Shown here in pieces: positions 1 through 5,373 of a DNA stretch of 5,373 nt (position 1 is the stretch's first letter; each line of letters begins with the position of its first letter). Both the position numbers and the translations under genes were made by a program. Source of the DNA: Bdellovibrionales bacterium (GTDB lineage Bacteria > Bdellovibrionota > Bacteriovoracia > Bacteriovoracales > Bacteriovoracaceae); contig DAOVTR010000141.1 of assembly GCA_030633015.1 (NCBI GenBank), forward strand, positions 1-5,373, written 5' to 3'. The notes beneath the pieces are model-generated. The model had not been told where the DNA came from, searched no databases, and worked only from the letters and a program-made list of their open reading frames with translations.

Positions 1-644
1 CCCCACTCAACATCAAAAAAGAATTGATTAATTACTCCTCCAAGCATTGGCCCTCTCCAAATAACTGGGTCTTCATCATTAGTAAACAATCCAAAGCTTA
101 TAAAAGGCATATCATATGCCTTTAATGGAATTATCTTTTCTTCTTTGGTAACTTCAGGATTGCCATGTTTTACATTTAAAAGAAGAGGAATTGATGGCCC
201 ATATATATCAGTATCAAGAATTCCAACCGAATAACCTAAGTTTTTCAGGGCTAAAGCTGTATTAACAGACACTGTTGATTTTCCAACACCACCTTTTCCA
301 GACGAAATTGCAATAATTTTTTTTATTCCAGGTATTTTCTGCTTATTAAAAGGATTTTTACTTGCCGCGGGCCTAGAAGAACAACTCTCTTGCTCCACTT
401 TTTTTGAATTAGTTGACGTGGATGAAATCGTAATATTTTCAGGATTGTATTCTGCTGACAATTGATCAAATAAATCTTTTTCAAGTTTTCTTTTGTGTTC
501 AACGGTAAAATTAGTTGAATCATAGATTAACTTTACCTGTTGACCTGCTAACTCCGCAGTTTCAAAAATATTATCTTCAACTATTGGATTTCCGGTTGAA
601 GGATTAGTTATATTTATCAAAATTTTTCTTAATTGATCATTCAT
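1..644 (-). CDS. mrp: Mrp/ApbC-family iron-sulfur cluster carrier ATPase, N-terminal part (cut by window edge)
   Basis: About 214 codons are visible and the C-terminus lies beyond position 1. The protein is a cytoplasmic P-loop ATPase of the Mrp/ApbC/NBP35 family; characterised members bind an Fe-S cluster and pass it to apo-proteins. The deviant Walker A motif SSGKGGVGKST is at residues 114-124, with the signature Lys at 117 and the P-loop Lys at 122. It is followed by ILDTDIYGPSIP (142-153) and VIWRGPM (194-200), both hallmarks of Mrp rather than ParA/MinD. Residues 1-75 look like a MIP18/DUF59-type domain, with NPSTGNPIV at 14-22, but the TTPACP-like segment with its Cys is not visible. 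Residues 76-105 are a polar linker. The CxxC cluster-binding motif expected near the C-terminus is outside the window. The start is ATG at 644, with AGGAG (653-657) eight bases upstream; a second ATG at 640 is out of frame. It is divergent from the membrane-protein gene at 835. Confidence 0.93.
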   Translation of the reverse strand, partial: MNDQLRKILINITNPSTGNPIVEDNIFETAELAGQQVKLIYDSTNFTVEHKRKLEKDLFDQLSAEYNPENITISSTSTNSKKVEQESCSSRPAASKNPFNKQKIPGIKKIIAISSGKGGVGKSTVSVNTALALKNLGYSVGILDTDIYGPSIPLLLNVKHGNPEVTKEEKIIPLKAYDMPFISFGLFTNDEDPVIWRGPMLGGVINQFFFDVEW

Positions 645-684
645 CTCAACTACTCCTAATGGGCCTGTTAATATATTTACACAA

Positions 685-698
685 GCTTTCAAAAAAGC
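685..698. repeat. Small inverted repeat (5-bp stem, 4-base loop) upstream of mrp
   Basis: GCTTT and AAAGC flank a four-base loop (CAAA). On the minus strand it would lie in the 5' leader of mrp, about 40 bases before the start codon. It is too short and AT-rich to act as an intrinsic terminator, and no T-run follows on either strand. It could be a weak operator or chance. Confidence 0.25.
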
Positions 699-714
699 AT
701 CAAAATGTCTAGTA

Positions 715-722
715 ACAATTGT
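715..722. repeat. Perfect 8-bp palindrome ACAATTGT in the divergent intergenic region
   Basis: ACAATTGT reads the same on both strands and sits between the two divergent genes, as an operator half-site pair might. One copy of eight AT-rich bases can occur by chance, so a binding-site role is only a possibility. Confidence 0.2.
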
Positions 723-825
723 ATATTTCAACTAGGCAGAAAATAGTCTCTAGAAACATATCTCAATGCATAATAATATATAAAGAAGCTTTGATAACTC
801 TAGGAAATTACTAGATTTTAAATAT

Positions 826-830
826 GAGGA
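826..830 (+). promoter_or_regulatory. Ribosome binding site deciding a TTG start (HAMP-like gene)
   Basis: GAGGA lies four bases before the TTG at 835. The in-frame open stretch upstream (784-834) contains no ATG, GTG or other TTG, so this site together with TTG 835 fixes the start. The ATG at 824-826 is in another frame and meets a stop after four codons. Confidence 0.7.
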
Positions 831-834
831 CACT

Positions 835-1395
835 TTGACGTTTAGAAGAAAAACCTATTTGATAAATCCAAAATTTCAATTAAAGTTTAGTATTTTAGTA
901 ACCATTTTTATGTTTGTATCTAGCGTAATTTATCCTGTAACAATTTATCAACTTATGGAGAAGTTTATCTCCTTTGCCATGGCCAATCAACCTGCCGCTT
1001 CTCTTGTTTTAGCTGAACAAAAAAAATCACTATTTATTATATTATCACTTTGGCAAATTGGCTTCATTGGACTTGTGTTTATTATATTTATTTTCTTCAC
1101 TCATAACGTTGATGGGCCTATTTATAAAATTAAAATGTTCATAAACAGTTTTAGAACTCATCACACGGTTGGAAAATTAGTTTTTAGAAAGCACGATTAC
1201 TTCAATGATGTGGCCGATGAGTTTAATAAAATGATCGAATATATACAGGACACTCATAAAAGAGATTTTTTATTTATAGAAGAGGTTAATGGCTACTTAA
1301 AAAACATCTCTCATGACGTTGATGAATCTAAACAAGAAAAAATAAACAAAATCACAGATCGCCTGGATGAAGTTCTTAATAGATATGGAAATTAA
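835..1395 (+). CDS. Small two-helix membrane protein with HAMP-like segment, function unknown
   Basis: This 186-residue protein starts at TTG. It has a short basic N-terminus (RRK at 4-6), a first membrane helix at about 18-40, an external loop of about 25 residues, and a second helix at about 66-89. Residues 90-138 then resemble a HAMP linker: HNVDGPIYKIK (90-100) contains the conserved Pro (95), and DVADEFNKM (125-133) matches the end of the second HAMP helix. Residues 139-186 are charged and probably helical or coiled-coil. No kinase, GGDEF or methyl-accepting signalling domain follows, so this is a stand-alone transmembrane HAMP-like protein of a kind often annotated as chemotaxis-like in delta-proteobacteria-type genomes. 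I recognise the architecture but not a function. It ends 29 bases before slt on the same strand, so the two are probably co-transcribed. A role in sensing envelope state or in organising a membrane complex is inference. The orientation is likely N-in, with the HAMP part in the cytoplasm. Confidence 0.85.
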   Translation: MTFRRKTYLINPKFQLKFSILVTIFMFVSSVIYPVTIYQLMEKFISFAMANQPAASLVLAEQKKSLFIILSLWQIGFIGLVFIIFIFFTHNVDGPIYKIKMFINSFRTHHTVGKLVFRKHDYFNDVADEFNKMIEYIQDTHKRDFLFIEEVNGYLKNISHDVDESKQEKINKITDRLDEVLNRYGN

Positions 1396-1415
1396 CAACC
1401 TGATTTATCTATCGC

Positions 1416-1420
1416 GGGGG
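1416..1420 (+). promoter_or_regulatory. G-rich ribosome binding site deciding the TTG start of slt
   Basis: GGGGG lies four bases before TTG 1425. It stands out in AT-rich surroundings and can pair with the anti-Shine-Dalgarno sequence with G-U wobble. The reading frame upstream is closed by TGA at 1401-1403, and the codons between hold no ATG, GTG or other TTG. TTG 1425 is therefore the only start that keeps the signal peptide. Confidence 0.65.
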
Positions 1421-1424
1421 ACAT

Positions 1425-3497
1425 TTGCATAAAATCTTTATATTTTTAATCTTTTTATCTTCCGTTAGCTACAGCGCAATCTCACATAAAAATCTAAAAC
1501 CTAATAAACAACTTATTCAAAGTAATAAAATACACTACTCTTTATTTGACCTCAAATATGCAAAGAATATTATTGAATTATCAAATTCTTTAAGTGGTTA
1601 TAAAATAAATCTTTATAACCTAAACAAACTAATCGCATTAAATAAAAAAACCAATACGTTTCAAGATTTAAAAACTCCTATTTCTCAGCTAAAAAAACTT
1701 TCTTCTTCAAAAAACAACTTATCATTTATAAAACATTGTCTTTACTCTATGCCAACCGAAGCATCTCCAGTTGCGAACGACATAAGTAATAAAGTACAAA
1801 AATACTGTCAACATCGATTTCTAACATATTTAACCAAAAACCCAGACATAGCATTTTTAGATAATCCACAATATTTTAGCTATTTTGAAAACTCTATTCC
1901 ATTTTGGGTAAAAGATCGAAATTCAAAGTTTTTAGTTAAATACTTAAATAAAATTTCAACTAAAATCATGTTATATAAAAAAATATCAGAACTGATTACC
2001 AATCAACTCATTTATAAAAATATTTTTCCAAACGAAAAGCTAATTAATAACTTATATATTTCAGATCAGTTCTCATCTTTTCTTACCAGTATTGCCTTAA
2101 AAGATCCCGCAACAAGAGATTATTTTTCTTCAGAGTTTAAGGTGCTTTACAAAAAATTTAAAAAGGCATATTTAGCCCAAGAAAAAAAGACGGCATTTTC
2201 TTATCTTGATCAAATGTTAGGTTTTTATTCACAAAACACACAATTTATTTCAAAGAATCTTGCATGGAAAATGTTTACCTGGGCGGGAAAGCGACTGATT
2301 CACGAAGACAAACAAAGGGCCCTTAATATTTTTAACTACATAAAACAAATTGGATCTAGAAAGCAAAAAATGGATACAACATTTGACATTTTATGGACAC
2401 ACGTTATCCATAAAGACTACAAAGTCGCTCTCAGCTTTATTGAAAAAAATAATCTTATTGCAAAATATGCTAACTTACCTGAGAAGCTTCAATATTGGAT
2501 ATGTGAAATTCTTATTCAAACCAATGAGCCTCTCCTTGCAAGACATCTTTTTGAACAACTCATAAAATCACATCCTCTAAGCTATTATTCCGTTTTATCT
2601 ACCCAAAAACTTAAAGACTTAGAAAAAAAACAACATAAAAATAATATAACAACCTTTTTGCCTGACTCCAAACCTGTTTCATCTCTATACAAGAATAATA
2701 AAATTTATACTTCAAAATTTAAAAACTATGTCAAACGAATTTCGGTATGGAGTGATCTTGGAAAAGACAAATATGCGTATAAAGAAATCAAAAAATTAAC
2801 TTCCTTTTCAAAAGAAACAATATTTAAAAATAAAAAAGTCCTTAAAGAGATCAGTGAACAGGATTCTCAAAAAATTATTGCTCTCAAACTTACTGATCTG
2901 CTTAGTCAGAAAAAACATTTCCTTCAAACATTTAAGCTAATTTATAAATCATTAAGACAAGATGTTTTAAACTTCAATGTCGGTATTGCAAAGTTACTGT
3001 TTCCGTTAAAATATATTACTCATATTAAATCACTCGAAAAAAACATTGATCCTATTATCATATTATCTCTTATAAGACAGGAGTCTGCTTTTAACCCAAA
3101 TGCAAAATCTCACGTTGGAGCAAGAGGGCTCATGCAGTTAATGCCAAACACCGCAAAGCAGATAAAAAAGAAAGTTAGGACATCTCAACTTACAAAAAAT
3201 CCATACTTAAATTTAAAAATAGGAATCAAATATTTCAAGCAACTTTTAAAAAAATATGATGGGAATTTAGTATTCGCTTTAAGCGCATATAACGCTGGAG
3301 AACATCGAATTAAAACTTGGAAACAAGAATATTTTCACTATGACGACCCTTTATTAAATATAGAAGTCATTCCATTTAAAGAGACACAACAATATGTAAA
3401 GCTTATTTTTAGAAATATGTTTTTTTATAATTTAATACAAGGAGATGGTTTAAAAAATAAAAATCTTAATAATTCTTTTTTTATCTCAAAAAACTAA
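1425..3497 (+). CDS. slt: Exported soluble lytic murein transglycosylase, Slt family (GH23 domain)
   Basis: This 690-residue periplasmic enzyme should cleave the MurNAc-GlcNAc bond of peptidoglycan, leaving 1,6-anhydro-MurNAc ends. The N-terminus is a Sec signal peptide: M-H-K, then a hydrophobic core at 4-14, with likely cleavage near SYSA (15-18). There is no lipobox Cys, so it is not a lipoprotein. Residues of about 30-530 are helical and repetitive in style, as in the superhelical ring of Slt70; HPLSYYS (383-389) is a typical Slt linker-region motif. The catalytic SLT domain covers about 535-665. It has IRQESAFNP with the catalytic Glu at 553, GLMQLMP (568-574), SAYNAGEHR (620-628) and ETQQYV (653-658). 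All expected motifs are present, so the enzyme looks active. It is somewhat longer than E. coli Slt70 (about 645 residues), and the last 25 residues are a low-complexity Asn/Lys tail. It follows the HAMP-like gene by 29 bases. Its TAA stop overlaps the stop of the convergent ychF gene. Confidence 0.95.
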   Translation: MHKIFIFLIFLSSVSYSAISHKNLKPNKQLIQSNKIHYSLFDLKYAKNIIELSNSLSGYKINLYNLNKLIALNKKTNTFQDLKTPISQLKKLSSSKNNLSFIKHCLYSMPTEASPVANDISNKVQKYCQHRFLTYLTKNPDIAFLDNPQYFSYFENSIPFWVKDRNSKFLVKYLNKISTKIMLYKKISELITNQLIYKNIFPNEKLINNLYISDQFSSFLTSIALKDPATRDYFSSEFKVLYKKFKKAYLAQEKKTAFSYLDQMLGFYSQNTQFISKNLAWKMFTWAGKRLIHEDKQRALNIFNYIKQIGSRKQKMDTTFDILWTHVIHKDYKVALSFIEKNNLIAKYANLPEKLQYWICEILIQTNEPLLARHLFEQLIKSHPLSYYSVLSTQKLKDLEKKQHKNNITTFLPDSKPVSSLYKNNKIYTSKFKNYVKRISVWSDLGKDKYAYKEIKKLTSFSKETIFKNKKVLKEISEQDSQKIIALKLTDLLSQKKHFLQTFKLIYKSLRQDVLNFNVGIAKLLFPLKYITHIKSLEKNIDPIIILSLIRQESAFNPNAKSHVGARGLMQLMPNTAKQIKKKVRTSQLTKNPYLNLKIGIKYFKQLLKKYDGNLVFALSAYNAGEHRIKTWKQEYFHYDDPLLNIEVIPFKETQQYVKLIFRNMFFYNLIQGDGLKNKNLNNSFFISKN

Positions 3498-4603
3498 ACG
3501 TTAAACCTAAAATGCATAATATCACCATCTTTAACTACGTATTCTTTTCCCTCAATTTTTAATCTGCCTGCTTCTTTTATTTTATTTTCAGAATGAAGTT
3601 CAAATAGATCATTACAGTGATAAACCTCGGCCTTAATAAATCCTCTCTCAAAATCTGTATGTATTACGCCTGCTGCTTGCGGTGCTTTAAAACCGGTAGA
3701 AAAAGTCCATGCACGAACTTCCTTTTCTCCTGCTGTAAAAAAAGTTCTCATTCCCAAAATTTCATATGCTTTAAAAATCAATTGATCTAAGCCTGATCGT
3801 TCTATTCCTGCCTCTTGTAAGAACTCTTGTTTCTCTTCTTCTGTTTCGAGTGATGAAATTTCTGATTCAAGTTTTCCACATACCTGTAAAACTTGGCCAG
3901 ACTCTTTCTCTGCCAAATCCTTTACCTGTTTTACATATTCATTATCTTCTAGAAGTGAGTCTTCATCAATATTACAAACATAAATTGTTGGTTTTAACGT
4001 AATCAAATGTAAATCACTTATCGCCTCTAATTCTTCTGCGTCTAATCCTATTGTTCTTGCCTGGACACCTTCACTTAGCTTCTCTTTTAAATTTTCCAAG
4101 ATTGGCTTTGAAATTTTCGCATTTCTCGAAATCTCTTTTTCATGAGATTTAATAAGGCGATCTAAATTAGAAAGTCTTTTTTCAACCACCTCAAGATCGG
4201 CTAAGGCCAGTTCAATATTTATAATTTCAATATCTTCGATTGGATCAATCTTTCCAGAAACATGAACGATATCATCATCTTTAAAACATCTAACAATATG
4301 AGCAATGGCATTAACCTGTCTAATATGCCCCAAAAATTGATTTCCTAGTCCCTCTCCTTTTGATGCTCCCTTAACAAGACCTGCAATATCTAGAAACTCT
4401 ACCACTGTAGGAATTACTTTTTGAGGTTTAATATACTCTGTTATTTTTTTTAATCGAATATCATTAACTGAAACCACTCCCATATTCGGCTCAATAGTAC
4501 AAAAGGGATAATTTGCTGCTTCTGCTGGTGCCGCAGTCATTGCCGAAAAAATAGTAGATTTTCCAACATTTGGAAGGCCTACTATTCCACAATTTAAACT
4601 CAT
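3494..4603 (-). CDS. ychF: Ribosome-associated ATPase YchF (Obg/OLA1 family)
   Basis: This full-length 369-residue protein is close in length to the E. coli protein (363). YchF/OLA1 is a TRAFAC-class P-loop NTPase that prefers ATP over GTP, binds ribosomes and is linked to stress responses and translation. The P-loop GLPNVGKST is at 9-17 and the switch I region FCTIEPN at 34-40. DIAGLVKG (72-79) forms the G3 motif, and HVSGK follows with His114, which in E. coli YchF is needed for hydrolysis. The G4 position reads NIDE (211-214) instead of NKxD, the family hallmark that relaxes GTP specificity. Residues of about 130-200 are a helical coiled-coil insert. Residues of about 285-368 are the TGS domain (FTAGEKEVRAWT, then HTDFERGFIKAEV), ending in FRFNV. 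The start is ATG at 4603, with GGAG (4609-4612) five bases upstream inside the 11-base gap after pth. It is probably the last gene of the prs-pth-ychF operon. Its TAG stop overlaps the stop of convergent slt. Confidence 0.98.
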   Translation of the reverse strand: MSLNCGIVGLPNVGKSTIFSAMTAAPAEAANYPFCTIEPNMGVVSVNDIRLKKITEYIKPQKVIPTVVEFLDIAGLVKGASKGEGLGNQFLGHIRQVNAIAHIVRCFKDDDIVHVSGKIDPIEDIEIINIELALADLEVVEKRLSNLDRLIKSHEKEISRNAKISKPILENLKEKLSEGVQARTIGLDAEELEAISDLHLITLKPTIYVCNIDEDSLLEDNEYVKQVKDLAEKESGQVLQVCGKLESEISSLETEEEKQEFLQEAGIERSGLDQLIFKAYEILGMRTFFTAGEKEVRAWTFSTGFKAPQAAGVIHTDFERGFIKAEVYHCNDLFELHSENKIKEAGRLKIEGKEYVVKDGDIMHFRFNV

Positions 4604-4614
4604 AATAACTCCAA

Positions 4615-5184
4615 TTATATAAAACTTTTTTTGCTAAACTCGCTAGATGATTTTTCAAACCCATCACTTATATATAACTCTATTGCCTGTGCTGCTCCTT
4701 TCAAAAACCGATCAAGGGAAATCTTCTGATCCTTTGAGTATTCACTTAAAACCCAGCTGCTTGGTGAACCTAACTCTGGTCTTCCAATACCAAGTCTCAT
4801 TCTTAAAAAATCTTTACTCCCTGTACATTCATGAATTGACTTCAGCCCATTATGGCCTGCAAGACCACCACCTTTTTTAAACGAAAGGGTACCAAAATCA
4901 ATATCCAACTCATCATGCAAAACTAAAACATCCTCAATTTCTATTTTAAAAAAATTAATAAAAGCGCTTACACTTTGACCACTCAAATTCATAAAGGTTT
5001 GAGGCATTAGAAAAAAATACCGATCAGCTTTACAGGAATAATCACAATACAGACCCTTATACTTTTCTTTCCAGTTTAACTCTACAGCGAATGGCAAATT
5101 TCCTAAAACCTGCCACCCAATATTATGTCTCGTTTTTTTGTATTTATTTCCAGGATTTCCAAGACCAACGATTAATTTATTCAC
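4615..5184 (-). CDS. pth: Peptidyl-tRNA hydrolase (Pth1 type)
   Basis: This 189-residue cytoplasmic enzyme cleaves the ester bond of peptidyl-tRNA released from stalled ribosomes, recycling the tRNA. Its length is normal for bacterial Pth (about 190). The N-terminus VGLGNPGNKYKKTRHNIGW (6-24) contains Asn10 and the catalytic His20. FMNLSGQSV (64-72) supplies Asn66, HDELDID (90-96) supplies Asp91, and GGGLAGHNGLKSI (105-117) supplies Asn112. These match His20, Asn68, Asp93 and Asn114 of the E. coli enzyme, so it should be active. The start is GTG at 5184, three bases after the TAG stop of prs. A weak GAG (5191-5193) inside the last prs codon is the only Shine-Dalgarno-like match, so translation is probably coupled to prs. 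The next gene, ychF, begins 11 bases after its TAA stop. A GTG at 5186 is out of frame. In many proteobacteria rplY sits between prs and pth; here it does not. Confidence 0.97.
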   Translation of the reverse strand: MNKLIVGLGNPGNKYKKTRHNIGWQVLGNLPFAVELNWKEKYKGLYCDYSCKADRYFFLMPQTFMNLSGQSVSAFINFFKIEIEDVLVLHDELDIDFGTLSFKKGGGLAGHNGLKSIHECTGSKDFLRMRLGIGRPELGSPSSWVLSEYSKDQKISLDRFLKGAAQAIELYISDGFEKSSSEFSKKSFI

Positions 5185-5187
5185 ACT

Positions 5188-5373
5188 CTACTCAAATTCC
5201 ATAAAGAGTGGACTTAAAGATTGGTTTTTATAAGTTCGCTGGATTGCACTTGCAAAAATTTCTGCAGTTGAAAGAACATGAATTTTTTTAACCAATTGTC
5301 CCCTTTTGCTTAAAGGAATTGTATCTGTAACAATCAAACTATCCAAATCATCACAGCGAGTTATTCTATCAAG
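5188..5373 (-). CDS. prs: Ribose-phosphate pyrophosphokinase, C-terminal 61 residues (cut by window edge)
   Basis: Only the C-terminal end is visible; the frame runs open from the right edge to TAG at 5188-5190. The enzyme makes PRPP from ribose 5-phosphate and ATP for purine, pyrimidine, histidine and NAD synthesis. VTDTIPLS (visible residues 15-22) matches the conserved C-terminal strand and loop of Prs. It is followed by KKIHVLSTAEIFASAIQR (29-46) and the closing segment SLSPLFMEFE. These align by eye with the end of E. coli Prs (CDTIPLS, LSGMLAEAIRR, SISAMFEH). The catalytic and PRPP-binding loops lie outside the window. Its three-base spacing to pth marks the two as one transcription and translation unit. 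The assignment rests on a short piece plus context, but the motif order is specific. Confidence 0.9.
   Translation of the reverse strand, partial: LDRITRCDDLDSLIVTDTIPLSKRGQLVKKIHVLSTAEIFASAIQRTYKNQSLSPLFMEFE

Larger units (their letters stand above)
645..834. promoter_or_regulatory. Divergent intergenic region between mrp and the HAMP-like gene; promoters expected for both strands
   Basis: This 190-base AT-rich gap separates the divergent starts at 644 (minus) and 835 (plus), so promoters for both directions should lie here. I could not find a convincing sigma-70 pair. On the plus strand the best -10-like hexamer is CATAAT at 769-774, in an AT-only run (769-784), but nothing at the proper distance resembles TTGACA. 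TTGATA at 791-796 has no -10 at usable spacing. On the minus strand TTGAAA occurs at 731-726 and 692-687, again with poor -10 partners. The region also holds an 8-base palindrome (715-722), a small hairpin (685-698) and five CTAG tetranucleotides. No open reading frame of note is present. Confidence 0.55.

Noticed and set aside
365..373. GC-rich patch CGCGGGCCT inside mrp as a sign of inserted DNA
   Set aside because: It encodes S-R-P-A-A in the linker of an intact frame; a few GC-rich codons do not suggest transfer.
323..523. 66-codon minus-strand reading frame
   Set aside because: It overlaps the real mrp frame on the same strand in another phase; it has no domain-like pattern and is a shadow.
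685..698. Hairpin as an intrinsic terminator
   Set aside because: The stem is five AT-rich pairs and there is no T-run after it on either strand.
1300..1392. C-terminus of the HAMP-like protein as a degenerate histidine-kinase H-box (NISHDVDE at residues 157-164)
   Set aside because: SHD resembles the start of a SHDxRxPL H-box, but the Arg-x-Pro-Leu part is absent and no ATP-binding domain follows. The frame ends normally at TAA and the downstream gene is unrelated, so a truncated kinase is not supported.
2350..2565. 71-codon plus-strand reading frame inside slt
   Set aside because: It lies wholly within the slt coding region in a different phase; it is a shadow with no supporting ribosome binding site.
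4647..4880. 77-codon plus-strand reading frame antisense to pth
   Set aside because: It lies opposite the well-conserved pth gene, and its composition is that expected from the reverse strand of a real gene.

Overview
The window is AT-rich and gene-dense. It carries six protein-coding genes, two of them cut by the window edges, and no RNA gene, mobile element or CRISPR array that I can see. The base composition, the housekeeping genes present and a lineage-style small two-helix HAMP-like protein all suggest a low-GC Gram-negative bacterium. A Bdellovibrionota/Bacteriovoracales-type (delta-proteobacteria-like) genome is my best guess. This is inference from gene style, not a database match, and I hold it only moderately.

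Layout. Positions 1-644 (minus) hold the N-terminal part of an Mrp/ApbC-type P-loop ATPase involved in iron-sulfur cluster delivery. Positions 645-834 are the only sizeable intergenic gap (190 bases). It lies between divergent genes and must hold the promoters for both directions. Positions 835-3497 (plus) are a probable two-gene operon: a 186-residue membrane protein with two helices and a HAMP-like segment, then a 690-residue exported Slt-type lytic transglycosylase. Both start at TTG. Positions 3494-5373 (minus) are a tight housekeeping operon read in the order prs (C-terminal end only), pth, ychF. The prs-pth gap is 3 bases and the pth-ychF gap is 11 bases. The slt and ychF genes converge, and their stop codons overlap.

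How the genes relate. prs makes PRPP for nucleotide synthesis, pth recycles peptidyl-tRNA and ychF is a ribosome-associated P-loop ATPase. This is a conserved translation/nucleotide neighbourhood, here without the L25/Ctc gene (rplY) that often sits between prs and pth in proteobacteria. The HAMP-like protein and the transglycosylase are probably co-transcribed, which hints at a link between a membrane protein and periplasmic peptidoglycan cleavage, but nothing in the sequence proves it.

I did not find a clearly new biological system. The least understood items are the HAMP-like protein and its pairing with slt, the CTAG-rich divergent intergenic region, the degenerate N-terminal domain of the Mrp protein, and the stop-codon overlap of slt and ychF with no visible terminator.
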